From: Alteromonas stellipolaris
GTDB taxonomy: Bacteria > Pseudomonadota > Gammaproteobacteria > Enterobacterales > Alteromonadaceae
Assembly (NCBI RefSeq): GCF_001562115.1
Contig: NZ_CP013926.1
Coordinates: forward strand, 930,001-994,000
DNA length: 64,000 nucleotides
Reading direction: 5' to 3'
The position numbers were made by a program, and so were the translations under genes. Under the pieces are notes generated by a model. That model saw only the letters and a program-made list of their open reading frames with translations. It had not been told where the DNA came from and ran no database searches. Each line of letters opens with the position of its first letter. Positions within the stretch are counted from its first letter, which is position 1. Positions 38,234 through 47,585 of this stretch are shown here, in pieces.

Positions 38234-39408
38234 TACTGATTTTCCAGAACGACCAAGTTACCTTTTTTATCAAATGAAGCCATAAAATAGTCCTTAGCCA
38301 TTAATGCGTCATGCTGTGTGGGGGTAAATGCTGGGTCATAAGTTTTCAATGCACCGTCGAAAGTACCTAAGTCTTCTAATGTGTTTCGTAGCGCATCTAC
38401 ATCCGTGGTACCCGCTTTTGTTACCGCTAATGCTAGCATATTAACAAGGTCATACGCGTGCGCAATGCCTGTAACCGCGTGAATAGCTTCAGGAGCGATT
38501 AAGCCATATTTGCGGTGGTAAGCCTCTAACAACTGCTGGGCTTTTGCGTGCTTCTGATAATCAAAATGAAATGTTTGCAATACCGACAAGTTCAGTAAGT
38601 CGGGCTCTACATTTAAACGCTCTATAAAGTTGCCTGAAGCAATGCCCCAATGGGAAACAACAGGGAAAGCTGTGAGGTTTTGGGCGGCTAATTCGTTCAC
38701 TACCAACGCACCTTCAGGTGCATTAGCAACTAAAACGATGGCTTCTGCTTTGTCTGACTTGATAGCAGATATATCTTCTTCAAATTTCTTCTGTTGCCAG
38801 TTAATCCAGCGGGTAGTGGTTATGGTGATCCCCATTTCGGCCGCAGCCAAGCTGAGCGATGTCTCGTTAGAGCGCCCCCACCCAGTACGTTCTAAAACCA
38901 GTGCTACACGTTTAATACCGCGAGAAGCAACATGCTGAATAAGTACTTTTCCCGCCTCGGCGTCACGGACTGACACGCGAAATACATTGTTGGGAGTATA
39001 TTGGTTGTCTACCACTTGCGTGCCCGCCGCCCAAGGAACGAGATAAAGCAAATTAAGTTGATGAACAGTCTCAAGCTCGGCCAATGCCACAGGGGTATGT
39101 ACGCCTCCTATTACCGCGATTAAATCGCTATTGGTGGCGAACTGTTTAATATTGTGAATACCGCGGGCAGGGTTGCCTCTGTGATCTTTCAAGAGGATAT
39201 CAACCGGACGGCCTAGCAAGCCCCCCTTTTTATTAATTTCATCTACCGCAAGTTCAACGCCTCTTTTTATGGCTACACCACCGTCCACGGCAACAGCCGA
39301 AAAGTCAGCGTCTATACCAATATAGAGTGGTGTAGACGTCTCACTGCCGTTGGAGTGAAAACTTAACATCAATAACGTTAAGAGCCAAAATGTGAAACGT
39401 AAGCGCAT
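38233..39408 (-). CDS. Type I periplasmic binding protein linked to sensor kinase
   Basis: Periplasmic binding protein of 391 residues in the LivJ/AmiC family (Peripla_BP_6). A signal peptide covers about 1-22 (LLTLLMLSFHSNGS), followed by two lobes with YIGIDADFS and GVELAVDEINKKGGLLGR. No ABC permease or ATPase genes are nearby; the stop overlaps the hybrid kinase start by one base. It is thus likely to present its ligand to the kinase sensor domain, as LuxP does for LuxQ, not to feed a transporter. I prefer ATG 39408 over the TTG at 39474 because the signal peptide begins there. The ligand is unknown. Confidence 0.85.
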   Translation of the reverse strand: MRLRFTFWLLTLLMLSFHSNGSETSTPLYIGIDADFSAVAVDGGVAIKRGVELAVDEINKKGGLLGRPVDILLKDHRGNPARGIHNIKQFATNSDLIAVIGGVHTPVALAELETVHQLNLLYLVPWAAGTQVVDNQYTPNNVFRVSVRDAEAGKVLIQHVASRGIKRVALVLERTGWGRSNETSLSLAAAEMGITITTTRWINWQQKKFEEDISAIKSDKAEAIVLVANAPEGALVVNELAAQNLTAFPVVSHWGIASGNFIERLNVEPDLLNLSVLQTFHFDYQKHAKAQQLLEAYHRKYGLIAPEAIHAVTGIAHAYDLVNMLALAVTKAGTTDVDALRNTLEDLGTFDGALKTYDPAFTPTQHDALMAKDYFMASFDKKGNLVVLENQ

Positions 39409-39583
39409 AAAATCTTGAAGTTGAGGATAAGGCTTGTAATTGTATAGCATTAATTGGTTAGTTTTACCTTCCAAACCTTATTCTTTCGTCTATTTTTGTT
39501 TAATTATTAATCATTCATAAACCGAATTTTTAGCAAGGTTTTGTTAGGCGAAAAACAGCCTTAAGTGAGTTATATTACTGCAA

Positions 39584-40540
39584 TTAGTTCGCAGATTGAC
39601 GATCTTGGACTGGGGTGAATTGGTAGTATCGCTTAAACTCTCTGGAGAATTGCGATAGGCTGTTGTAACCCACCGCTTCGGCCGCGTCTCCCACTCGATG
39701 ACCTAGCGCGATTAACTCTCTGGCTTTAGACAATCTAAATTTCTTTATATATTGGACGGGTGAGTCCAGCACGACATCACGAAATGCGCGGTGGAAACCA
39801 GATACACTCATGTTCACACTCGCAGCAAGTGAATCTACATTTAATACCGATGCATAGTCATCATGAATCGTTCGTAATGCTTGTGCGACTCTCGCATAGT
39901 GGCCGTTGTCAGTTAATCCACATAGTACGTGACCAGCTGGGCCATTGAGAACATAGTATACAATTTCTCGCACAAAACCTGCGCCCAGTGCCTGTGCACT
40001 ATTACCGTGTGTTAATGCTTGTAGTAGTCTGCGTGTAGCATCGGTAATATTTTCATCTAATGACTGCTGACTGACTGTAAACGTAGGGGCGGGGCTGTTT
40101 TTTTCCTTGTCGTCACGCCATTGGGAAAGCTCTACCAGTAACGATGCGGGAATATCAATGACCAAACCTAATATGCAATCGTCATTGTCTAAGGTGGCAG
40201 CACATTGCGCAGGCAAGGGCACACCGAAAACAATGTAATCGCCTTTCTTGTATTCGATTTCACGATTATCAACATACAAGCGTTTAGTGCCTTGTAACAT
40301 GATAATAATACCCGACTGATAAAGTAGCGGCTGCTTGGGGCTTCCGTGAGGATCGCGGAAAACTCGCACTCCTTCTATATCCGTTTTGCTCACGCCATTC
40401 AGTGCCGATTTACCTTTAGCGTTTAAAAACTGTTTCAGAATTTGGCTTAAAAAAGCCAGCTCAGTAGTGGAAACTGGATTGTTTGTAGAAATAGGCAAAT
40501 TTTTTCCAGAAATAGACGGTTTGTTTACACGTAATGGCAC
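39584..40540 (-). CDS. AraC-family regulator, YqhC-like
   Basis: A 318-residue AraC_N-type regulator: an N-terminal effector-like domain (about 45-200) and a C-terminal AraC DNA-binding domain (about 215-310, with GDAAEAVGYNSLSQFSREFKRYY). It is divergent from the yqhD-like gene, exactly as yqhC is in E. coli, where it activates yqhD in response to aldehydes. The GTG start at 40540 leaves only 42 bases between the genes, so the true start may lie further inside. The aldehyde response is inferred. Confidence 0.86.
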   Translation of the reverse strand: MPLRVNKPSISGKNLPISTNNPVSTTELAFLSQILKQFLNAKGKSALNGVSKTDIEGVRVFRDPHGSPKQPLLYQSGIIIMLQGTKRLYVDNREIEYKKGDYIVFGVPLPAQCAATLDNDDCILGLVIDIPASLLVELSQWRDDKEKNSPAPTFTVSQQSLDENITDATRRLLQALTHGNSAQALGAGFVREIVYYVLNGPAGHVLCGLTDNGHYARVAQALRTIHDDYASVLNVDSLAASVNMSVSGFHRAFRDVVLDSPVQYIKKFRLSKARELIALGHRVGDAAEAVGYNSLSQFSREFKRYYQFTPVQDRQSAN

Positions 40541-40582
40541 TATTATGCATTAACACAGGCATGCAATGACAGAGGAAAGACC

Positions 40583-41731
40583 ATGAAATTTTCATTTAGC
40601 AACCCAACTCGCATTCAATTTGGCCAAGGACAAATTGGCTCAATCAACACCCTTATTCCAAAAGACAGCCACGTTCTTGTGTTGTTTGGCGGCGGTTCGA
40701 TTAAAAAGAACGGCGTTTACGACCAAGTAGAAAAAGCATTGGAAGGCTATAACTGGGAATCTTTCGGTGGCGTTGAACCAAACCCAACCATTGAAACTCT
40801 AGACAAAGCTGTTGCCCTAATCAAAGAAGCTGGTGTTGACTATATTCTCGCGGTAGGCGGTGGTAGCGTGATTGATGGCGCTAAGTATGTGGCGGCAAGT
40901 GCCGTGTATGACGGCGACGGGTGGGACATTCTAACTGGAGAGCACAAGGTTGATAAGGCACTACCTATTGGCGCTATTCTAACCTTGCCGGCAACAGGTT
41001 CTGAATCTAATGGTGGCTCTGTTATTAGCAAGAAAGCGACTAAGCAAAAGTTGGCGTTTATGTCTCCGTTAGTTTATCCGCAGTTTGCTGTATTAGATCC
41101 AGATGTAATAAAAAGCCTTCCGCATCGCCAGGTAGTTAACGGCTTAGTGGATGCCTTTGTTCATGTTTGCGAGCAATACTTAACCTTCCCGCAAAATGCT
41201 CCGGTTCAAGATGGTTACGCTGAAACCTTGCTAAAAACCCTAATTCAACTTGGCGGAAAAATTGATAATAAAGATGACGCATGGCGCGCTAACCTTATGT
41301 GGTCAGCAAACCAAGCACTGAACGGCCTCATTGGTTCAGGTGTTGCGCAAGATTGGGCTACGCATATGATAGGCCACGAACTCACGGCACTTTATGGCGT
41401 AGATCATGCTCGTTCATTGGCGATTGTTCAGCCGTCACTACTACGGGTTCAACTTGAGACCAAATCAGCGAAGTTAACGCAGATGGGCCAAAACGTGTTT
41501 GGTTTAGCACAAAGCGATGATATTGCTCTTCGCACTATCGATGCTATAGAAGCGTTCTATCAAAGCCTTGAAGTGGCTACCCAGCTTACCGAGCATGAAG
41601 GCGACAAGCAAAGTGCAGTGAATGCCGTGCTAGAAAACTTAAAAGGAAATAAGATGCTTTCCCTTGGCGAAACGGGTGCTATTACCCCAGAGGTAAGTGA
41701 GCAAATTCTTAACTTGGCGGTGGCTGAGTAA
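40583..41731 (+). CDS. yqhD: NADPH-dependent aldehyde reductase, YqhD-type
   Basis: Iron-containing alcohol dehydrogenase family member (382 residues) that reduces reactive aldehydes with NADPH. The nucleotide-binding motif GGGSVIDGAK spans about 92-101. Metal ligands appear as Asp190, His194, His261 and His275 (GVDHARSL). Length and motifs match E. coli YqhD. A TATTAT -10 lies at about 40543 with a poor -35, which suits activation by the divergent AraC regulator. There is an AGAGGAAAG ribosome-binding site. Confidence 0.92.
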   Translation: MKFSFSNPTRIQFGQGQIGSINTLIPKDSHVLVLFGGGSIKKNGVYDQVEKALEGYNWESFGGVEPNPTIETLDKAVALIKEAGVDYILAVGGGSVIDGAKYVAASAVYDGDGWDILTGEHKVDKALPIGAILTLPATGSESNGGSVISKKATKQKLAFMSPLVYPQFAVLDPDVIKSLPHRQVVNGLVDAFVHVCEQYLTFPQNAPVQDGYAETLLKTLIQLGGKIDNKDDAWRANLMWSANQALNGLIGSGVAQDWATHMIGHELTALYGVDHARSLAIVQPSLLRVQLETKSAKLTQMGQNVFGLAQSDDIALRTIDAIEAFYQSLEVATQLTEHEGDKQSAVNAVLENLKGNKMLSLGETGAITPEVSEQILNLAVAE

Positions 41732-41944
41732 TACCTATCTAAAAGTGGGCTATCACTTTATATACAGCCCGCCTTCTGATTGTGTATTGATACAAACTGG
41801 CACGATTCTACTATTAACAAGGTAGATGAAGTGTCGGTTTGTTTTTTAATTATACAACAGAAGTATGATTTTCAATTCCGTTTGCGCTTTCTGAGTTCGT
41901 TTATTAAGTTTAAAGAAGGCAAGGCGTATATCACGCCAGCGCAG

Positions 41945-42475
41945 ATGGGAGTTAGCTTGCAAAGAAATTATCCCCCTTCCATTATTGATGTGGAAGCCAG
42001 TGGGTTTGGTGCCCGTAGTTATCCTATTGAAATAGGGATAGTGCGCTATGATGGTGCAAAGTGGTGCAAACTCATTCGTCCCGTTGATAGTTGGGTTCAT
42101 TGGGATCAAGAAGCAGAATCTTTACATGGTATCACCAGAGCCATGTTGAACACTTACGGCGTTTGCCCGGTCAAAGTGTGTCACGAGCTTAATGCCTTTC
42201 TAAGCAATACCATTGTGTATAGCGACGGATGGGTGGTAGATAACCCTTGGCTAATAAAACTTTTTGCAGCAGCCTCGGTTCAAATGTCTTTTTCATGTCG
42301 AGCATTGGAGTATGTCTTGAGCGAACCTCAAATGGCGCTTTGGCATGACGTAAAAACAGATATTGAATCGCAAAGCGACGATCGCCGCCATCGAGCAAGT
42401 ACTGATGCGAAAGTTATTCAAAGTACGTATGTGGAAACTCGTAATAAAGTGGAAGCGGCAAAGCACAAAAATTAG
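41945..42475 (+). CDS. DnaQ-like 3'-5' exonuclease
   Basis: DEDD-family exonuclease of about 176 residues. Motif I is IIDVEASGFG (Asp and Glu), preceded by family-typical RNYPPS; the motif around LHGITRAML and the Asp in VYSDGWV follow, and the C-terminal RHRASTDA supplies the histidine and final aspartate of the DEDDh group. The ATG at 41945 is chosen because homologous proteins start just before motif I; the open frame continues upstream to a TTG at 41780 with unrelated sequence. Its substrate is not predictable. It is 213 bases after yqhD. Confidence 0.75.
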   Translation: MGVSLQRNYPPSIIDVEASGFGARSYPIEIGIVRYDGAKWCKLIRPVDSWVHWDQEAESLHGITRAMLNTYGVCPVKVCHELNAFLSNTIVYSDGWVVDNPWLIKLFAAASVQMSFSCRALEYVLSEPQMALWHDVKTDIESQSDDRRHRASTDAKVIQSTYVETRNKVEAAKHKN

Positions 42476-42503
42476 TACCAGCTTTTAGTAATGCTTTATA
42501 AAA

Positions 42504-42989
42504 TCAGAAAAAGTATTGAACACCTAACGTAAGCGCATTGTTTTCTTTGTCTCCCACCTCTCGATGTTCAAATTCTAACGCCATATTCAAACCGCTCTCG
42601 TCACCAACTAGCCAACCTAATCGAGTAAACGTGCCTAAGTCTTCAGGTATGTAGCGCCATTCAGGATAGTATTGCAAAGGTGAGTGAGTCGTATTAAACG
42701 ACGCATATACTTGCTGTTCAAAAAGTAGCGTTAAAGCACGCTGGGCGCGAATAGAAAGTTGACTGTTTTTGCTGGCGTTAAAGTGATTATCGTAGCCAGG
42801 TATGGATTCAAGGCGCGTTTCATTAAAGCGACTTTTAATTTTCCACTTTGCTATTTTCTCGCTTTTGAACACGATGGGGCCGTAGTAGCCATCCCAATCA
42901 GCAGCTTTCCAATCAGCTGCCTCGCTGTAAGTGGCACTCAAAGGGGCAAGCAATATTAAACAAACCACGCAAGTTGGGTAAGTTTTCAT
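42504..42989 (-). CDS. Small putative outer-membrane beta-barrel protein
   Basis: A 161-residue protein with a signal peptide (about 1-23, ending SATYSEA) and a C-terminus ALTLGVQYFF that ends in phenylalanine after alternating hydrophobic residues, as in outer-membrane barrels. The region in between has amphipathic strands. I do not recognise the family. The mature N-terminus contains a small duplication, AADWKAADWD. The start at 42989 is chosen because it begins the signal peptide; the frame extends to 43076 upstream. Confidence 0.65.
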   Translation of the reverse strand: MKTYPTCVVCLILLAPLSATYSEAADWKAADWDGYYGPIVFKSEKIAKWKIKSRFNETRLESIPGYDNHFNASKNSQLSIRAQRALTLLFEQQVYASFNTTHSPLQYYPEWRYIPEDLGTFTRLGWLVGDESGLNMALEFEHREVGDKENNALTLGVQYFF

Positions 42990-43305
42990 GAATAAATTCC
43001 TAGTCGAGTGAGACAGCGTAAACGTGTTCTTTTGAATACCGATTATTATAAATTTAAGTGGTAGCTTCAAAGCCACAAGGGTTTTGTTCGCCCTAAGTGC
43101 CTAACTTTATCTTAAAAAAATGACACAAAACTGAAACAAAAAATTAGAGCTGAATAGTAAGTGTAGTCTTTTATCCAAAAGGTGAAAAATAAACTTGTTA
43201 GATATTTCTATTGTGAACTAACTTTTAAAGGGTAGTAGTAAGACTTACTTCAATTGAGTGGGCAAAGCAGTACTTTCAAATAGGGAACATGGCCGGAGGT
43301 GAGTG
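42990..43305. other. Divergent intergenic region, outer-membrane protein / CYTH gene
   Basis: About 316 AT-rich bases without a gene. It must hold promoters for both flanking divergent genes. The only structured element I see is an 11-base-spaced repeat at 43120-43137 (ATGACAC-AAAA-CTGAAAC), which weakly resembles a Pho box read on the minus strand. Confidence 0.4.
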
Positions 43306-43833
43306 ATGCAAACGGAATGGGAATTTGAACGAAAGTTTTTAGTAAGTTATGTGCCAGAAGGTTTGTTAGATACACGAAAACCTGTGGCAATTAGACAAGG
43401 TTATTTAGCCACCGAGCCGGATAAGCATATTCGAATTAGGGACGAAGGTGGCAACTACACCATGGCCGTTAAACAAGGTGTTGGCCTTAAACGCAGAGAT
43501 ACGCGAATTGCGTTGGACTCTGAGCAATTTGCTGATTTATGGCCGTTAACCCAAAACATGCGGGTGGAAAAGCAGCGATATCGTATCGACTTTTTTGGTG
43601 CACAGCTGGTGGTAGACATTTTCACCGGTAATTTAGCACCTTTGAAAGTGGTGGAAGTTGAATTTGACAGTGAAATGAGCAGTCGACAGTTTTTACCGCC
43701 AGATTTCGCTGAAACGGAGGTGACCCATAAGAAAGAATTTCAAAATGTCGCGTTAGCGCGATTTGGTTTGCCTGATATGGTTATTGCAAGCGGCAGTATG
43801 AATAGTGCTTCTATTTTTGCAGGATCCATATAG
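43306..43833 (+). CDS. CYTH-domain protein
   Basis: A 175-residue stand-alone CYTH/triphosphate tunnel enzyme. The hallmark ExExK motif is Glu6-Phe-Glu8-Arg-Lys10. Further basic and acidic strand residues (HIRIRDEGG, AVKQGVG, KQRYRIDF, EVEFDSE) build the tunnel. Members hydrolyse inorganic triphosphate or thiamine triphosphate, or act as class IV adenylate cyclases; the sequence alone does not decide. ATG 43306 is five bases after a GGAGGT site and is preferred over the GTG at 43303. Confidence 0.85.
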   Translation: MQTEWEFERKFLVSYVPEGLLDTRKPVAIRQGYLATEPDKHIRIRDEGGNYTMAVKQGVGLKRRDTRIALDSEQFADLWPLTQNMRVEKQRYRIDFFGAQLVVDIFTGNLAPLKVVEVEFDSEMSSRQFLPPDFAETEVTHKKEFQNVALARFGLPDMVIASGSMNSASIFAGSI

Positions 43834-43928
43834 TCCTATATAGCCATTATATAATCACTATGTAGCGAAGAAACTGCCTAGATATGGCTTAAAGACAGCC
43901 AAGGTTAAATAGATAAATATCTGAAATT

Positions 43929-43970
43929 AAAAAGGGTCGCTTTACTTTATAAAGTGAAGCGACCCTTTTT
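43929..43970. terminator. Bidirectional terminator between the CYTH gene and metK
   Basis: AAAAAGGGTCGCTT and AAGCGACCCTTTTT form a long stem with T-runs in both directions. It lies 69 bases after the metK stop. Confidence 0.87.
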
Positions 43971-43985
43971 CTGTCTTTAGCTTTC

Positions 43986-44030
43986 AACAGCCTTGAGCTA
44001 GGTAAACAGCCTTGAGCTAGATAAACAGCC
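43986..44030. repeat. Short direct repeats downstream of metK
   Basis: A 19-bp unit (AACAGCCTTGAGCTAGGTA) occurs twice with one difference, followed by a partial third copy (AACAGCCTT). It is noncoding and lies between the metK stop and the terminator. Confidence 0.8.
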
Positions 44031-44039
44031 TTCGGCAGA

Positions 44040-45185
44040 CTATACCGATGAACGAAGTGCTTCAGCTTTATCAGTCGCTTCCCACGGGAATGCCTCACGG
44101 CCGAAGTGACCATATGCAGCAGTAGGTAAGTAAATAGCACGCTCTAAATCAAGCATTTTGATTAGCCCATAAGGGCGTAAATCGAAATGTTCACGTACCA
44201 ACGCCACTAAGGTTTTCTCATCAACCACGCCAGTACCGAAAGTATCAATGCTAATAGAGGTTGGCTCGGCAACACCAATGGCGTAAGAAACTTGAATTTC
44301 GCAACGCTTAGCTAGCCCTGCAGCGACAATGTTCTTAGCAACATAACGGCCAGCGTAAGCTGCGCTTCTGTCTACTTTTGAAGGATCTTTACCAGAGAAA
44401 GCACCACCACCGTGACGGGCCATACCACCGTAGGTATCTACAATGATTTTACGACCAGTTAAACCACAATCACCAACAGGTCCGCCAATAACGAAGCGAC
44501 CGGTAGGGTTAATGTGAAATTGAGTGTTGCTATTAAGCCACTCGCTAGGAAGCACCGGTTTAATAATTTCTTCCATTACTGCTTCACGTACTTGTGCAGT
44601 AGAAACAGAATCACAATGCTGCGTAGAAAGTACTACCGCATCAATGCCTACAGGCTTGTCGTTTTCGTACTTAAAGGTAATTTGGCTTTTCGCATCTGGG
44701 CGCAAAAAGTCTAGCTTGCCAGACTTTCTTACTTCAGCTTGTTTTTGAACCAAGCGGTGAGAATAAGTAATTGGCGCTGGCATCAGTACGTCAGTTTCGT
44801 CACTGGCGTAACCGAACATAAGGCCTTGGTCGCCTGCACCTTGTTCTTCTAAACTTTCGCGGTCAACACCTTGGTTGATATCTGGCGACTGTTTACCGAT
44901 AGCGTTTAACACTGCACAAGAGTCAGCATCGAAACCCATATCAGAGTGAACGTAGCCTATGTCTCTTACGGTTTTACGTGTAATTTCTTCAATATCAACC
45001 CACGCTGAGGTAGTGACTTCACCACCTACTAATACCATTCCGGTTTTAACGTAGGTCTCACAGGCCACGCGGGCACGAGGATCTTGCTCTAGAATAGCAT
45101 CTAGAACCGCATCTGAAATTTGATCGGCGATTTTGTCCGGGTGTCCTTCAGACACAGACTCGGAGGTGAATAAATGCGTGGCCAT
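44040..45185 (-). CDS. metK: S-adenosylmethionine synthase
   Basis: Makes SAM from methionine and ATP. It has 381 residues (E. coli 384) and all three domains. The N-terminal ATP/methionine motif [17 protein letters not shown] is at 9-25, the conserved hexapeptide GAGDQG near 115, and the glycine-rich loop [16 protein letters not shown] near 258. It is monocistronic, ending in a terminator, and divergent from tkt. A MetJ-type operator lies upstream, which indicates repression by MetJ-SAM. Confidence 0.97.
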   Translation of the reverse strand: MATHLFTSESVSEGHPDKIADQISDAVLDAILEQDPRARVACETYVKTGMVLVGGEVTTSAWVDIEEITRKTVRDIGYVHSDMGFDADSCAVLNAIGKQSPDINQGVDRESLEEQGAGDQGLMFGYASDETDVLMPAPITYSHRLVQKQAEVRKSGKLDFLRPDAKSQITFKYENDKPVGIDAVVLSTQHCDSVSTAQVREAVMEEIIKPVLPSEWLNSNTQFHINPTGRFVIGGPVGDCGLTGRKIIVDTYGGMARHGGGAFSGKDPSKVDRSAAYAGRYVAKNIVAAGLAKRCEIQVSYAIGVAEPTSISIDTFGTGVVDEKTLVALVREHFDLRPYGLIKMLDLERAIYLPTAAYGHFGREAFPWEATDKAEALRSSV

Positions 45186-45573
45186 ACATGCTCCATAAGC
45201 GTTTATTGTTCAAAATAGGTGAGTATTGTACTAAAACAAGGTATAAATACCAGTCTTTACTTCTAGACGTCTAAAAGTCCTTTCGTTACGATTTGTTGAC
45301 AGTGGCGGATCACTTTTGCAGACAATTAAGTAAATTTAGCCACGCTTACCCAAAGAAGCGATATTGGCTAGCAAAGGAATGATGTGAATATTCATTATTT
45401 TAGCCAACTTTCGGTAATGGCAATGAAAAGCCATTGAACTGAATGGTGGCATGGGTAAGAATAACGCCCACATTAAGATATACAGCAATGCAGCGCTTTA
45501 AGGTTGAACAAAGGGATTTTGCCCACAGTGTTCCCTTAGCGAAATTCAGCTACAAAATAAATCAGGAGACAAC
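45186..45573. promoter_or_regulatory. Divergent control region metK / tkt
   Basis: 388 bases without a gene. Seen: a minus-strand -10-like TACAAT near 45223-45228 for metK, the met-box array at 45249-45280, a consensus TTGACA on the plus strand at 45296-45301 without a good -10, and an AGGAG site before tkt. Nothing else was recognised. Confidence 0.55.
45249..45280 (-). promoter_or_regulatory. MetJ operator (tandem met boxes)
   Basis: Four adjacent 8-mers: ACCAGTCT, TTACTTCT, AGACGTCT, AAAAGTCC. The third is the perfect met-box consensus; the others each match five of eight positions. MetJ binds tandem 8-bp boxes cooperatively. The array is about 65-95 bases upstream of the metK start and just upstream of the candidate -10. 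Confidence 0.75.
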
Positions 45574-47568
45574 ATGCCCTCTCGTCGTGAACTTGCCAAT
45601 GCCATCCGTGCTTTAAGCATGGACGCTGTTCAACAGGCCAAATCTGGTCACCCAGGCGCCCCTATGGGGATGGCTGATATTGCCGAGGTATTATGGGGTG
45701 ATTTTCTATCACACAACCCAGCAAACCCGTCTTGGGCAAACAGAGACCGCTTCGTGCTTTCAAACGGTCACGGCTCTATGCTGTTGTACTCTTTGCTTCA
45801 TCTTTCAGGCTATGAACTGCCTATTGAAGAGCTTAAGAACTTCCGTCAGCTACATTCTAAAACGCCAGGTCATCCAGAATATGGATATGCACCGGGTGTT
45901 GAAACTACCACTGGCCCATTAGGTCAAGGCGTAAGTAATGCTGTGGGTATGGCGCTAGCTGAGAAAGTATTAGCAGCGCAGTTTAACCGTGACGGTCACG
46001 ATATTGTCGATCACTACACCTATACTTTCATGGGCGATGGTTGCCTTATGGAAGGTATTTCTCATGAAACTTGTTCACTTGCGGGTACATTAGGCCTTGG
46101 TAAGTTAGTGGCATTTTGGGATGACAACGGTATCTCAATTGACGGTGAAGTTGAAGGTTGGTTTACCGACGATACGCCAGCACGCTTTAAAAGCTACGGC
46201 TGGGAAGTGATTGAAGGTGTTGACGGTCATGATTCAGAACAAATTAAAGCAGCCATTGAGCAAGCTAAATCGAACAGCGCTCAGCCTACGCTAATTTGCT
46301 GTAAAACGGTGATTGGTTTTGGTTCGCCAAACAAAGAAGGCACTGAGTCTTGTCACGGTGCACCATTAGGTGATGACGAAATCATTGCTACTCGCGAAAA
46401 GCTTGGGTGGAAACACGGTGCATTTGAAATTCCAGACGACATTTATGCCGGTTGGGATGCGAAAGCCAAAGGTGGCGACGCTGAAAGTGCGTGGAACGAT
46501 GCCTTCGCAGCATACGAAAGTGCTTACCCTGAATTGGCGGCTGAATTTAAGCGTCGTGTAAATGGCGAATTGCCAGCCGACTTCAGCGATAAAGCAGACA
46601 AAATCATTGCTGATTTGCAAGCTAACCCGCAAAACATTGCGTCACGTAAAGCATCTCAAAATGCATTAAACGCCTTTGGCCCATTACTACCAGAGCTTCT
46701 AGGCGGTTCTGCCGACTTAGCGGGTTCAAACCTAACTATTTGGGATGGCAGTAAAGGCGTTGAAGCCACTGACGCTTCTGGTAACTACATTTACTACGGT
46801 GTACGTGAATTCGGTATGTCAGCCATGATGAACGGTATTACCCTTCATGGTGGTTTTAAAGCCTACGGCGCAACTTTCCTAATGTTTATGGAATACGCCC
46901 GTAACGCTGTACGTATGGCGGCGTTAATGAAGCAACCTGCTATTTTTGTATACACCCACGATTCAATCGGTTTGGGTGAAGATGGTCCAACGCACCAGCC
47001 AGTAGAACAAGTAGTGGCACTACGTGCTACACCAAACCTAGATAACTGGCGTCCATGTGACCAAGTTGAATCGGCTATAGCATGGAAGTTCGCAATTGAG
47101 CGTAACGATGGCCCTTCAACATTGATTTTCACTCGCCAAGGTTTGCCACAGCAACCTCGTGATGCCCAGCAATTAGCTGATGTTACTAAAGGTGGTTATG
47201 TGCTTAAAGATTGTGCAGGCACGCCTGAATACATCTTTATTGCCACTGGTTCTGAAGTTCAACTTGCCGTTGAAGCAGCTGATAAACTAACTGCAGATGG
47301 TAAAGCGGTTCGCGTAGTTTCAATGCCTTCTACCGACGTTTTCGACCGTCAATCAGCGGATTACCGTGAAAGCGTGTTGCCTTCTAGCGTAACTAAGCGT
47401 GTTGCAGTTGAAGCACTATCGAAAGAAAGCTGGTACAAATATGTAGGTTTCAACGGCGCCATCATTGGTATGGATACGTTCGGTGAATCAGCACCAGCGG
47501 GTGACTTGTTCAAACATTTTAATATTACTACTGATGCAGTGGTAGAGGCAGCATTGTCTCTTAGCTAA
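45574..47568 (+). CDS. tkt: Transketolase
   Basis: Thiamine-diphosphate enzyme of the pentose phosphate pathway, 664 residues. The TPP motif starts GDGCLMEG near residue 154 and continues to the conserved asparagine in WDDNGIS. The catalytic-glutamate region [12 protein letters not shown] is near 408, and the C-terminal domain follows. An AGGAG site precedes the start. It is followed 17 bases later by epd, as in enteric tkt-epd-pgk clusters, so erythrose-4-phosphate production and use are co-located. Confidence 0.97.
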   Translation: MPSRRELANAIRALSMDAVQQAKSGHPGAPMGMADIAEVLWGDFLSHNPANPSWANRDRFVLSNGHGSMLLYSLLHLSGYELPIEELKNFRQLHSKTPGHPEYGYAPGVETTTGPLGQGVSNAVGMALAEKVLAAQFNRDGHDIVDHYTYTFMGDGCLMEGISHETCSLAGTLGLGKLVAFWDDNGISIDGEVEGWFTDDTPARFKSYGWEVIEGVDGHDSEQIKAAIEQAKSNSAQPTLICCKTVIGFGSPNKEGTESCHGAPLGDDEIIATREKLGWKHGAFEIPDDIYAGWDAKAKGGDAESAWNDAFAAYESAYPELAAEFKRRVNGELPADFSDKADKIIADLQANPQNIASRKASQNALNAFGPLLPELLGGSADLAGSNLTIWDGSKGVEATDASGNYIYYGVREFGMSAMMNGITLHGGFKAYGATFLMFMEYARNAVRMAALMKQPAIFVYTHDSIGLGEDGPTHQPVEQVVALRATPNLDNWRPCDQVESAIAWKFAIERNDGPSTLIFTRQGLPQQPRDAQQLADVTKGGYVLKDCAGTPEYIFIATGSEVQLAVEAADKLTADGKAVRVVSMPSTDVFDRQSADYRESVLPSSVTKRVAVEALSKESWYKYVGFNGAIIGMDTFGESAPAGDLFKHFNITTDAVVEAALSLS

Positions 47569-47585
47569 CGAGGTCACCGCAGTCT

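Noticed and set aside
43120..43137. Pho-box-like repeat upstream of the small outer-membrane protein gene
   Set aside because: Only one half site is close to consensus, and the position is about 130 bases from the gene with no clear -10; not claimed as a site.
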